64,000 nucleotides of DNA from Adiantum capillus-veneris (GCA_014529385.2 CM043958.1:87832525-87896524); one strand, 5' to 3'. Counted from the stretch's first letter, positions 48,797 through 60,645 are shown. Notes: generated by a model not told the origin, from the sequence alone. Program-made: numbers and translations.

Positions 48797-49844
48797 GAAG
48801 AAGGAAAATTGCAGCAGGAACTTGTAGAGGGACCTTGTGGAGAATTGTCATAAGGTGTGGAGACTAAAGGTCCAGGAGATCGAGATGGAGATGTTGCAGT
48901 AGGAGATTGGCCAACAGGTTGTGCCCAAGCAGTAGCCTCCACTCGATTGTCACCTTTTGTGGAATGTTGATTTCAACAGTTTGGGAGAGCACGTTCCGCA
49001 CCAGCAACAACCATTTTGGATGGTCGGCCATTGCTTGTGGTGTCGGATGTTTCGAAGAGAGGATTGTGCATGACAAGCCACCTCCAAGTACACTCCAGGG
49101 CTCTGAGTACTTTCAACAGCATGTGCAATACAATCCACTTCATGATGACATGACTCACAATTACCACATGGATGACTCAGTCACAATTGGCCATGAAGGT
49201 AACCATCGGATGCGAGAATATTGGTCTATGATGAAAAGAGAGAGCCGTAGGAGACAATGAGAAAGTAATGCATCAGGTTCAAGGTCAACAGAAGATGTGA
49301 ATCAGGTTTGCATGAAAGTCTAAAAATGATGGCAGGAAGCAACAAAATGCATGACTTGTGATGCTAAGAAAACCTCCTTTCAATGTCTTCTAGGACTACT
49401 AGCTTTTAGATGTTTGCATCATGCATCTGAGAAGTCAATACTATCCAATATTATAGGCACAATTACTAAAGTCAAAGCATCCATGTCTGAAGAGGAGTTG
49501 AAGATTAAAAGATCTGTCTGCATGATGTTGGTGAATAGTGAAGGAGATCCATCAAGGTCTATTGGTAACTCCAAGATGGCCAGATTTACTGGATTGCATC
49601 GGTGAAACTTTGCAGCAACCAATTCGCGCGGTTAAAAGAGGCTGAGTTTGGCGCATTTCCTTTGCAATGATCTAGTCGTCAACTACCTCAAAGTTCCACC
49701 ATCACACAAGCGACAAAAGACCTTGTTTTTTCCTTTTGGCAGACAGAGACAAGAGTGTCTCCAAACAAAAAATATATGTGTCGAAAACGATTGGGCAGAA
49801 AATCTTACATAAAGCATCCAATAAATTTTCTTGATGATTCACAG

Positions 49845-50700
49845 GTATGCTCCTAAAGTTTTATAGGTATGAACGTTGGATGTAGAGAAAAGTCATAGAG
49901 TTCCTTTCAAAGGTAGTCATGGAAGTACCATGATAGTACAAAAGGCTCTTTAGTTACTCTGGATCTTTGAAAGAGACTAGAATACCTCGCAAAGGTACTC
50001 TTGAAAGTACCATGCAAGTCTAAATGGGTTCTCTAGGTACTTTGGAGGTAGACAAAGTTCATAGAGCTCCTTTCAAAGGTAGTCATGGGAGTACCATGAC
50101 AGTAAAGAGGCTCTTTAGGTACTCTGTACCTTTGAAAGATTCTAGAGTACTTTGCAAAGGTAGTCTTGAAAGTACCATAGAGTTCTTTTCAAAGGTAGTT
50201 ATTTACCATGAGAGTGAAGAGGTTCTCTAGGAACTTTGGAGGTAGAGAAAAGTCACATAGTTCCTTTCAAAGGTAGTCATGGAAGTACCATGATATTATA
50301 AAGCCTCTTTAGGTACTCTGGATCTTTGAAAGAGTCTAGAATACCTCGAAAAGGTAGTCTTGAAAGTACTATGCGAGTTTAAATGGGTTCTCTAGGTACT
50401 TTGGAGGTAGAAAACGTTCATAGAGTTCCTTTCAAAGGTAGTCATGGAAGTACCATGACAGTAAAGAGGCTCTTTAGGTAGTCTGGATCTTTGAAAGAGT
50501 CTAGAATACCTCAAAACGGTAGTCTTGAAAGTACCATAGAGTTCTTTTCAAAGGTAGTCATGGAAGTACCATGATAGTAAAGAGTCTAGGTACTTTGGAG
50601 ATAGAAAATATTGTTGAATACCTCACAAAGCTTTTACTTTGATGGGTTTTACTTTGAAAAAAGTTTGAGCCTCTGATGGGTTTTATTTTTTCTTGCACAG
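49845..50700 (+). other. Intron filled by a tandem repeat
   Basis: Starts CAG|GTATGC and ends TTTTTCTTGCACAG|GG after a pyrimidine-rich tract. Splicing would join the protein frames in phase 0 (DDSQ-GELY). About 84% of its 856 bases is the repeat at 49894-50614. Confidence 0.65.
49894..50614 (+). repeat. Higher-order tandem repeat, unit about 360 bp, two copies
   Basis: CATAGAGTTCCTTTCAAAGG-like blocks start at 49894, 50060, 50176, 50256, 50419 and 50535. The spacings 166, 116, 80 repeat as 163, 116, so the higher-order unit is about 360 bp with three related subunits. Most subunits carry the hairpin TCATGGAAGTACCATGA. Confidence 0.9.
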
Positions 50701-51371
50701 GGTGAGCTTTACAGGAGGTTCCAAATGCAATATCCACACATCAAGATCTCACTCAGATGTTTTGAGGGATTGAAACCTTGTTTTGTTCATAAGTTGAAGG
50801 ACCGTTACACGTGCTACTATATTGTTCATATCTAGATGATATATCTCAAGGAGCATTCAACCACATGAGACACAGTAAGACAAGCATGCACGGTGATGGG
50901 TGTGGCTGCATGTGTGCTATATGCTTGCCAAAAGAGGCTCCAAGTAAGTGTGAAATTGCCACGTACACATACACTAGTGTAAGCACATTGACTAAAAGTG
51001 TGTTATGTGAAAAACCAATGGACTCCACATTTCATAAGTTGCCTTGCTTGAAGGGAGAATTTCATCAATGTGGGTCGAAGAGATTAATGCTTTGTCCAAA
51101 CAAAAGACTTGAAAGTGCAGCCCAAATTTCTGTTAAGGTGTTTGAAGACATTGCCTCAACCCATAAGAAGTGCAAGGATCTTCTCGTGAAGGAAATGGGA
51201 TGCAAGGATTTCACAAATTTTCTTCAAAAGCATCTGATCACTTGCATCCGACACAATTTTATTGCCCGGTGGCAATCTCAACAGTTCAAAGATTTCATTC
51301 AAAGGTTTCCTAGAGATGTAGTGGTCTCTGTTATTGACTTTGCGGAAAAATACTCATTTAACACTAGAATG

Positions 51372-52201
51372 GTAACCTAAAAGGACATAAAAGTGTCCTT
51401 TCAGGGTTATGGGAAAAAATTCCAAAACCATAGTAGATCCACTCATTTTGAAAAATCCTTTCATAAACTTATAGTTCAGTAACTACTACATATGGAAAAA
51501 ATGAGAAACTTGTAATTTTTCTCATCCCTTGGTCACTTCAAGCCTCCAAAGTTGATGGACCAGTGCATTTTGCCCAAAACAGCAATTTCTTACGGTTGAT
51601 TGCATATAAATAAGAGTGGGGATTTTTGTAGGACATGAGATAAAATGCCCCGTTAACTTCAATGGGTTGGTGACCAAAACATATGGTTGCTTTTACCTCA
51701 CTAATTTTTTTTTGGGCAAAAAAATAGGTACCAAAAGGTTGCATTTTTTCCATTCTGCGGACCTATCATCAAAGTTTCTATAGTCACACTCAATACAGAT
51801 ACTATATACATGTTTTCTTAGTTCCCTTTGGGCCTTTGGATTCAAAAGGAGCCATGGAACATGTCAAAAGGATAATGGATCTCTTACAATTGGAACCTTG
51901 GGGGAAATGATAAAGTACTAAATACATCAAACACGAAAAAACTGGGTTTAGCATTATGACCTCTAGAAACCCATAGAAACTACTGAATATCTAGCCAAGT
52001 TTGTAACTATGATTAGATATGGTTACTACCTACAAAATACACACAATTGGTCTAAGAAAATAGCAATATTGAGAAAGTTATACTTGCTACTCTAAAATGT
52101 ATCGTATTCTTCAGCAATCAAAAAACTCAACCATCATCATATACTATGCTATATAGCATATTAGGCCAAAACTCAAGGAAGATTAGATTTATGTTATACA
52201 T
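51372..52201. other. Stretch without a recognisable gene
   Basis: No continuation of the transposase-like gene is visible; the next feature is the gypsy LTR at 52202. Confidence 0.5.
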
Positions 52202-52511
52202 TGTTAACCCTCGTGGCTCACGGACACCCTATCGCCTACGACGGACACTGTAACCGTATTATTTATTTAGGTAGAGTCAGGCACCGGGCTTGTCGGTCCA
52301 ATAGGGAAAGGTAGAGTTATCGCCGATGAGAGGCGCACTCTAGCACGAACATGCTAGGGTTAGTTGGCTAAGCATGGGCGCCCAAGTGTGAATGGGGTGA
52401 GCTCACATAAAAGCTAATCAAACCTAAAATTGAGTCATTCTCTCATTGTGCAATAGAAGCTGCTCTTGCTCCATCTCCACCTTCTCCTTCACCATCTCCT
52501 TGTGTGTGTGC

Positions 52512-52570
<59 letters not shown>

Positions 52571-52819
52571 TGAGAGTGTATGTGCGATCGAGCGTTGCGG
52601 CGGCACGACGGCGGCGAGGCGGTTGAGCGCGGCGTAGCGGCGTCTCCCTCTTCTTCGCGGCGAGGAATCCTCTACGGCAGGAGCATAAGGCGGTGAGTGA
52701 CACACCATTGCCCTCTTTGAGCTTACTAGTTAAACTAGTTGTGTGCTTGGAGCCGTCTGCGGCTCGTACACAGTGTATCGGCAAGTCCCTTGCTTCGACA
52801 GTGCGGCAAGGAGCGCACA
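52202..52819 (+). repeat. 5' LTR of the large gypsy element
   Basis: From TGTTAACCCTCGTGG to AGGAGCGCACA, four bases before the primer site. Contains a (GA)n tract and a GC-rich block (52585-52680). The 3' copy lies outside the window, so the ends rest on TG/CA, the primer site and the related copy at 20358-20806. Confidence 0.85.
52516..52568 (+). repeat. (GA)n microsatellite inside the LTR
   Basis: About 26 GA units, preceded by TGTGTGTGTGCGTG. Confidence 0.96.
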
Positions 52820-52823
52820 TTTT

Positions 52824-52840
52824 TGGCGCCGTTGCCGGGG
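52824..52840 (+). other. Primer-binding site (Asp-tRNA)
   Basis: TGGCGCCGTTGCCGGGG is complementary to the 3' end of plant Asp-tRNA (ending CCCCGGCAACGGCGCCA), a primer used by several plant gypsy groups. Confidence 0.9.
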
Positions 52841-53819
52841 AATAGCCCTGCACTAAGCCCAAGAGGCACTTTGTGCTTCTTGTATGAGTGGTTTGTAGTA
52901 GGAAAGAAGAGGGAGAGGAAGTTAGCATTTTCTGTTTTTCTGCTGCGTACATTTAATATTAGTTAGACAGTTAGCAAAATTCTGTTTTTCTGTTTGCACA
53001 CAGTTAGCATTAGTCACACAATTAGCATTTCTTGCATTTTTTGCGTTTTCTGTGTTTTCACTGCACAGTTCTGTCAAGTTTCAATTTCTGTATTTTCTGT
53101 GTTTTCTGTGTTTTCTGGTTTGTGCACAGTTAGGCGCACAGTTAGTTAATTAAGTAGGTTAGTAATTAGGTGAACCACTGATTAGCAGGTCAGTAGGTAG
53201 GTGGGACAGTAAATAGGTAGGTAAGGTCAACGCGCACCAAAACGCGTACCAAATAATATCTCAAAACAAAAAAAGATTTTTTTTAAAAAATGTTTTCGAA
53301 AAAAAAAATTTGTGAAAAAATAAAAACGCGAGTGAGTGGGAGGTTAAATTTTCGAAAATAAAAAACGTGAGTTATAAAAACGTACGGGTTGGTCTGTATA
53401 AAAGATAGATCGGGATCGGGATCATTTCCCCAAGCACAAGCCCAAGCCCAAGCCCTCAGTCTTATGATATATAGTAGACTCACTCTTATATATATACCCT
53501 ACTCCCTCAAGAGAGAATGAGAGCATGTGGGACAAGTCCTCCACTCTCCTCCCTTCTCTTCCCACTTGCACCCTTAGACTTTCTAGTTTGGGCCTAGTTC
53601 CCTACTGAAAATTGACAGTTTTAGGGATAGAGTGACCAAACGGAGGGCTGTAAAGCACGGCACGACCCTCTGACCGATACGCTCGTTTTGAGCTATCACA
53701 CGGCCCATTCCACGAGACGCTCTAAAAAATCTAGCAAAAAAACAAACAAAAAACACGCTAAAAACTAGTCACAAGGCCTCCTAGAGCAGCTTTTTGACAC
53801 CTTAGGGTATCAAAAGCAC
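52841..53819 (+). other. 5' leader of the gypsy element
   Basis: About 980 non-coding bases. Repeated TTTTCTGT(G/T)-type words at 52930-53130 and AGTTAGCA/AGTTAG words follow the primer site; AAGCCC is tandemly repeated at about 53437-53456. The first ATG with a long frame is at 53820. Confidence 0.6.
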
Positions 53820-56810
53820 ATGCACTTACGCTCTGGGCGGGTGCTAGAACACGAGCATATTGAGGGTGCCTCTGTTCATACGGACACCCATTACCCATCC
53901 ATGATAGGCTCTAGACCCTCAGCGGGGACACAAGGTAGCACCACCCAAGACCCTAAAATAGCCGCTAGTGATTCCTCCTCCGACTCAGAAATCATGGAAG
54001 CATACCCTACCCAAAACACTGAGAGAGAAGGCCATGCACCTCCCGAAGCTCCACAGCCTAGTACTAGTATGTTTAGCCGTTTCATGGAAACATTAGGTAG
54101 AGCTACTCGCTCGGAACCTGATGCAAATGAAGCACACGAAGGGGGTGGGGAAGTGGACTCTCCTTTCACATCGCACGTGGACCCCACACCCCCAAAGAGT
54201 GTCCATGTGGATATCCTGCCAACTTCTTACCAAGAAGGCCCTGTTGAGCTGCCTCCTTCAGAAGTTCCCTCTAGAGTACCGTTGGTGACAAGTAAAACCA
54301 CGGGGAGCAACATTGCTTCTACCTCACAAGAAACCGTTAACACGTCGACTCTAGAAGGATTGTTCATTAATGATCATTGGACATACAACCTCCACACTGA
54401 GGTGTTGACGGATCTACACTCTGGCCACGCCTACCATGTAGGATGGATAGAGATTGTACAATCCACCTCTAGTGCCACGAGCATCGAAGATCAACAGAAA
54501 ATGATCTGTAATGTTATCCATGGTATTATTCAATCAGAAAGGCAAAACCGAGGGGTAAATATACTCTCAACTGGCCCCATGAGATTTCTGGATACGAGCA
54601 AGGCTCAACAGCCTACTCTATCACAGATGGAGACTCCTCTAATGAGGCCCATGGACCCATCTTACGTCATTTCACCTGGGGTCTCTATGCAATCTGAGCC
54701 TCCGAGCGACAACTTTAGCTTCGCTAACTTGGCTCAACCCTCTATTAAGGAAAACCCAGTGCTCACTCCAGGGATAAGCCTGACAGAGAATGTACCGATG
54801 ACATCTACGGTTAGCGCAGTGCCACTACCTAGTGTCGTAGTACCTAATATGGGGCCTCGACCGTATGTGCCTCTAGCCCCTTAGGCACACATGGCCCCCA
54901 CACCTCCAATTGTACCACTTGCTTATGCTCCTCGAGTGCCGCTCCCTAGCCCTTATCCGAGTGGATCTATGCCCGGTTATGTTCCATATCCTGCATCATC
55001 CACACATATGCCAAGACCGGTACCCGTCCCTCTCCCACATATGATTCTAAGAGTACCTCCACCGGCCCTGCCTCCTCACATAGGTGACTTGGCAGCGTTT
55101 GCTCAAACCATAGGTCGATCTATCGCGGAAAATATGCGTCATGCATCTGATAGAGAGCCTAGAAGTAAGGCAATACAAATTGCCAAACTCACGCAAAAAT
55201 TCAATGGGGACGAAGATGCTAGGAAACACATTGAAGTGTTTGAACAAGTATGTGATTCCTTAGGGGAACGCAACGAACTACATAAGTGCAATGCCTTAAG
55301 CTTGACATTAAGTGGGAAGGCTGGAGATTGGTATAGAACCCTAAGGGTGGACGAGAAAACAATCTACCGGCCTACCCTTCGAAGGTTGTTTCTAAAGGAG
55401 TACATACGAGAAGGTGTGCTTTGGGGTGTAGCATCTCAGCTACAGAAGGCCGAACGTAAGGAAGGAGAGTCAGTAAGGGACTTCATTAGTCGTCTAAAGC
55501 ACTTAAACTCTCGCTGCCCTGTAAATGAGCGCTTCAACAATAACCAACTGCTTGATCGATTCATTCGAGGGTTGAGGAATGAAGGAATCTATAATGGAGT
55601 AGTGATTAGAGGTATCACAACCTGGGAAGATGTCACTGCCAATGCAATCCAATTAGAGGACAACTTGATGATAGCAGGCATGAGGGTGTCTACTGACACG
55701 AGATCCACTAGCTCACAAGCCATTGAGTATGAACCCATGACTGCAAAGCCCATTGCCAATGAGCCAAAGGTATTTGAGGCATTCTTGACAGACCTCACCA
55801 AGGCAATCCAAGAGTCTCTTAAGGATAATCGACCCCCTCAAAATAGTCACATGTATCCAAGAAGGGAGCAACAATGGTGTTCCATTTGCTTAGGTCCACA
55901 TAGCACTAGTGAGTGCCCTACGTTTAGAGTAAAATTTAATGGAACTTGCAACGCTTGTGGTAGGTATGGTCACCAAGTTAAGGATTGTTTAATGATCAAA
56001 CGTATGATGGCAAATAAACCACCTATAGCCTGGACGGATGCGCCTCGAGCTCCTGTATTGATGCCTGCTCCACCTGTTGAGAAACTACCGCAACACATGG
56101 TCCCTAGATCTCAAATTGTTGTACAAGCTACACCGCTACCACCTCCTGTGCTAGGACCGTAGCCCCCGCATCCAAGAGTCTCCCCTATGAACCAAGTGGG
56201 TTGCGAGCCATCAAATGCTTATGCAGATGGCTGTGAGGAGGAAATAGTCACTAGTATTGCCTACGGACTTGATACATTGGAAGAGTGTCCTATATACTAC
56301 ATGGAAGATTGTTGGGGGCAAGTCAAGCCGGTTTATCAAGCTGCTGCTCTCGCATCCAGGGGTCAAAATATCAACACCCAGGCTAGGAGGCCACCTCTTC
56401 AATGCTACGAGTGTGGTGGACCACATCAGGCAGCGGAGTGCCCTATTAGGCTGCAAAAGAATGCTGCACAGATGCAAATGAATCAAGGGAGCACGTCTGC
56501 AATGCCAATACTCACATGTAATCGTTGTGGCATAGATCACTTGATTGCCCAATGCCCCTATAACCCAAATGCGCCTAAAATCACACCCCTAAATTTGGTC
56601 GAAATTGCTAGTGTGACATCGCCAATACCACCCGTCGCACCCGCTTATGCAATTACACGGTCCATGCTTCAAGGGCCAGGCCATATCCTCGAAGAGAGAG
56701 AGATACCGCGTCAGTTATCCAAGCAAAGAAAAAGAAGACGCGAAGGAAGAGGTCGTAGAATACGGGAATTCAAAGCCAAGTTCCAAAACAAACATAGGAA
56801 CAGGAGATGA
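53820..56810 (+). pseudogene. Gypsy gag with four zinc knuckles
   Basis: The frame starts MHLRSGRVLEHEHIEG at 53820. An N-terminal part of about 350 residues has no known domain; a Pro-rich stretch (54891-55080) precedes the gag core at about 55160-55670 (LTQKFNGDEDARKHIEVFEQ, ALSLTLSGKAGDWYRTL, LNSRCPVNERFNNNQLLDRF). Knuckles follow: CSICLGPHSTSEC (55878), CNACGRYGHQVKDC (55948), CYECGGPHQAAEC (56404) and CNRCGIDHLIAQC (56518); three have the shorter CX2CX3HX4C spacing. In-frame TAG stops at 54882-54884 and 56160-56162 interrupt it. It ends at TGA 56808-56810 in a basic tail while pol runs in the next frame from about 56700. It would form the particle and bind element RNA. Confidence 0.88.
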
Positions 56811-57639
56811 CCCCGTGTATATGAATGACCTCGAGGATGATTCAGATTCAATCGAGACAATGGAGACTAGAACCAATACCACAAAGGGAAAGATCGACAA
56901 AGAAAACCGTAACATGGAACCAAATGAAAACCGAATAAGAGAAAACCATAAAGAGCCTCTGAAAACACCACAAGTGTTTCCAAATCCAATCCAAGACCCG
57001 CATGATAAACCGCAGGGGCAAAAAGGGAAGAATCGTAAAAAGAAGATTGGGACGTACCCAAACCCAGTAGATGAGATTGAGCAGTTGAAACATCTAAGAG
57101 GTTTAGTGGAGGAGACTCAAAGGAAACTAGAACCAGAACCCATGCATGTCAAAATTCATGACACAGTGTTTCCCACGCAAGTTCATCCACCCCACATGAA
57201 CCATAGACCGTTAGCCATATCTAGTATCATCCAAGAAGGGAGTGAGGACAGGACATCAGAAAGTGAGCAAACACCCTTCTTGTTAGAAAGGATGTTTAAC
57301 GAAGGAATACCTGATCCCATTGAGGAATATGAGATTCCATCCTCACCAGTTCCTAGTCAAGGACCTACACCCTGCAAAATGCCAATGAATGTTGCCAAAC
57401 TAGTGGACTTCATGTCTTCTGAGGTCCGAACCACGATCATAGCAAAGCTGTATGGAGATCTTGAGTTATTCCTTGCACTTCGAGCATTCCTTAGCGGAGA
57501 GCTACGAATGGGATTACCGCAGTTTGCGCAACCAAATAGGTCTGACTCGATTATGATTGATGAGGAAAATCATGTGCAATCACTTGACTTAGATGGACAC
57601 GAGTCTGTGATCGAGGTACCCATTAACGAATTAGGGTAG
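56700..57639 (+). pseudogene. Gag-pol linker, charged region
   Basis: After the frame change near 56691-56704 this frame reads a highly charged segment (SKEKEDAKEEVVEYGN, NDLEDDSDSIETMETRT, KGKNRKKKIGTYPNP) then a helical part (DEIEQLKHLRGLVEETQRKL) and EVRTTIIAKLYGDLELFLAL before a TAG at 57637-57639. No known domain. It runs in the same frame into the protease. Confidence 0.65.
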
Positions 57640-58767
57640 TATTTTGAAGGCGACGAGTCTAATGCGACCCTACCCATCACTACCAAGGGATTAACTATAA
57701 AGGGAATTCTTGATGGTGGTGCGGGAGTTAGCATCGTTACAAAAGATTGTTGGGAATCCATGGGAAAACCCCGCCTCAGTGTTACTAACATTGTGGTAAA
57801 GATGGAAAATGGTACCATAGCCAAACCTATGGGGATGCTCAAGGATCTTAAGATCAAAGTTCTAGGACACAAGGTACGACATACGTTCATTGTAATGGAT
57901 TTCTCTAAACACCTTATGTCATATGAAATGATTTTAGGACAACCATTCATGAGGGAAGCACAAATGGTTCATGATTGGTCTAAAAATCATGTCTATTTGC
58001 AATTCCAAGACTCTGTCCTTAGAGTGGATTTGGTGACTGGTAAGGTACACCCCTTAGGGAGTAAAACCATTATTGATCATCACTCTGACACCACAGTTCA
58101 CTCGGCCCCACTACAATATTGTTACACTTGTAAGAAGGATACAGACATTGGCCAAGATTCTCCTTACATGGATGTGTTACCGGGTATGACGGAATCAGAC
58201 AACGTAGACTGGGTACACTTAGCTGCAACCATAGATACCTGGGGAAATAGAGGAACCACTTGGGTCACACCAGAGGGGGAAGAGGTACCACAAATTGCAC
58301 CTCTGAACATGATAAGTGCCATACATGCATCTTCTAAGGGCAAGGCAATTGTGGACCAATCTGACAGTGACACCGATAGCTCAATAGAAGACTTTGACCA
58401 ACACGACTTGGACACTGACTTCCAGAGTGAAACGGATTCTGAATCTCATGAATTAGAGAGTGGAGCAAGTTCAGAGTCAAAACATTCGGAAGGACCGAGC
58501 ACATCAACCGATGATAGCTCCCCCGAGAGTGAAGAGGACACCAACGAGGACTCCTTTAGTGAGCCAGATCTAAATGCAAATCAAAAGCAGGTCTCAAATA
58601 AGAAAAAGAAAAACCTTAAGAGGCGTCGATATCGAGCCAATGTACGTGCTAGGATAAAAAAGAAGAGATCCTCAGCAGAATGGCTCAGTTATATAGGAGC
58701 ATGTGATGCTCATCGAAAATTGGTAGACAATTGGGGTGAATATCTCCAAAATGTTATGTGGTGTTGA
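57640..58767 (+). pseudogene. Gypsy protease (first retropepsin) and acidic-basic linker
   Basis: The retropepsin fold is visible as GLTIKGILDGGAGVSIVTK with the Asp codon at 57712-57714, and MILGQPFMREAQMVHDW. The usual Ser/Thr after the catalytic Asp is Gly (DGGA), a variant I know from some plant elements. After the domain comes an acidic Ser-rich stretch (58360-58600, for example SDSDTDSSIEDFD) and a strongly basic one (KKKKNLKRRRYRANVRARIK, about 58603-58662) that may bind nucleic acid or act as a nuclear signal. A TGA at 58765-58767 interrupts the frame, which continues unchanged. Confidence 0.82.
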
Positions 58768-60645
58768 CCACGACCCCATGACATAGCCCAATTAGAGATC
58801 ATAGACAAGCCAAGGTTGAGCCGCACTGCAAGGAGGCGTCAAAACCAAGAGTTAGCTCGACAACACAAGAAAACAGAAATGGAAGCACAAACCAAAGCAC
58901 AACTGGAATCCACAGACTTGCATCCTGCACCAGAACATTTCAAATCTTACACCACAGGGGAAGCAAAGGTTGTGTACACAAAAGCCCAAAGAATACCTAT
59001 CGATGGGAATAATGGAATCTATGATGGTCCGGCAATAGTTAAAAAAATAGAATTAGCTGACCCCGGTGAAGAATCAAAATCTGTTTTTATTGCCCAAGAC
59101 CTCACAGAAGTTGAAGAGGCGGTCCTCAAAGAGCTTCTCAAGGAATTCAAGGACATATTCGCTTGGACATACCATGATATGAAAGGTGTTCCACCTTCTG
59201 TGGTCCAACATACAATCCCTATGATTAGCACTGCGAAGCCCGTACAACAAAGACCCTACCCGATGAATCCTAAGTACGCAAAGATCATTCAAGAATAACT
59301 AGAAAAGCTTATCAAATGTGGGTTCATATATCCTATTGAACACTCTGAATGGGTGTCTCCAATAGTTATCGTGCCAAAAAAGAATGGGAAACTCAGGGTG
59401 TGCGTGGACCTCAAAAAAGTTAATGCAGCTACTAGAAGAGACCATTACCCCCTACCATATTCCGAACATGTACTCGAAAGAGTTGCAGGCAAGGAAGCTT
59501 ATAGCTTTCTAGATGGGTACTCAGGCTACAACCAAATCACGATAGCGCTAGAGGACCAAGCTAAAACTGCCTTCATCACAGAATTTGGCGTGTTTGCATT
59601 TCGTGTGATGGCTTTTGGCTTAACAAATTCCCCTGCTACATTCCAACGATTAATAAACACTGCTTTTAAAGAATATTTGAGAGAGTTTTGTGAAGATTTC
59701 TTAGACGACCTTTGTGTTTACTCTTCTTGGAAATAACATCTATCATGTTTGCGGAAGGTGTTTGAAAAGTGTAGGTTATATCGTATCTCATTGAACCCGT
59801 TCAAATGCCAATTTTGGGTCAAGCATGGAGTTATTTTAGGGCATATAGTATCCAAGAATGGTATCTCAACCGATGAGAGCAAAATTAAAGTGATTCTAGA
59901 GTTACCACCACCAACCAATTACAAGGGAGTTCAAAGGTTCATGGGACACATGGGTTATTATCAACGGTTTATTTTATTTTTCGCTAAGATAGCACGTCCT
60001 TTGTACAAGCTTCTCATTGAATTTAAATGGACTGAAGAGTGTGACCAGGCCTATGAACAATTGAAGAAAACACTAGCAAGTGCTCCGATTTTAAGGACAC
60101 CTAACTGGGATGTCATTTTCCATGTGCATATTGATGCATCAAACTTTGCTATTGGGTGTGTTCTCACTCAACCAGGAGAACATAAATTGGACTATCCCAT
60201 TAGCTTTGCAAGCCGTCAATTGAACCATGCTGAAAGGAACTACACCACTACAGAGCGAGAAGGTTTGGCAATGGTTTATGCAGTAAAGAAATTTCGCTAC
60301 TACCTTCTGGCAAACAAGTTTCTATTTTATGTGGACCATCAAGCGTTGCTGTATCTGGTAAACAAGCCATGCTCCACAGGAAGAATCACACGATGGTTGT
60401 TAATTCTTCTGGAGTTTGATTTCACGATTGTAGTGAGACCCGGTAAAAGGCACGTCATGGCTGATCATTTGTCTCGCATACCCAATGGTGAAGCCCCTAC
60501 AGGAGTTGATGATGAATTACCCGATACTTCCCTATTCATAGTTGAGACTATGCCTGAATGGAGTGAGAACATTGTTAACTTTTTAGTTAATGGTTTTCCA
60601 CCCAAGGAACTTCGTAAGGATATCGCTCGAAGGCTAGTAAAATAA
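58768..60645 (+). pseudogene. Gypsy reverse transcriptase and RNase H
   Basis: Before the polymerase: EFKDIFAWTYHDMKGVPPSV and VQQRPYPMNPKYAKIIQE. Reverse transcriptase blocks are SPIVIVPKKNGKLRVCVDLK, SFLDGYSGYNQITIA, FGLTNSPATFQRLIN and FCEDFLDDLCVYS with the FLDD catalytic motif at 59698-59709. RNase H reads VIFHVHIDASNFAIGCVLTQ, TTTEREGLAMVYAVKKFRYY, FYVDHQALLYLVN and VIVVRPGKRHVMADHLSRI-like sequence (actual start FTIVV). Stops TAA at 59296-59298, TAA at 59734-59736 and TAA at 60643-60645 lie in the same frame. Domain lengths are normal. Confidence 0.92.

Larger units (their letters stand above)
49330..51371 (+). pseudogene. Broken two-exon gene of an uncharacterised DDE-transposase-like family
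   Basis: Exon 1 (about 49330-49844) reads ASEKSILSNIIGTITKVKAS, then in a shifted frame DLVFSFWQTETRVSPNKKYM, KRLGRKSYIKHP and NFLDDSQ. An intron with GTATGC and TTCTTGCACAG borders (49845-50700) joins in phase to exon 2: GELYRRFQMQYPHIKISLRC, FEGLKPCFV, then in another frame PMDSTFHKLPCLKGEFHQC, HLITCIRHNFIARWQSQQF and VVSVIDFAEKYSFNTRM. DFAEKY followed by a break resembles the first catalytic Asp region of a family of uncharacterised transposase-like proteins. Exon 2 may end at the GTAACC at 51372. A TGA and two frameshifts make it non-functional as it stands. The family assignment is from memory of the pattern. Confidence 0.5.

Noticed and set aside
54882-60645. Programmed readthrough stops as the main explanation for the in-frame stops
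   Set aside because: Seven stops at varied places, including inside RT and RNase H, do not fit a single gag-pol recoding signal; decay is simpler.
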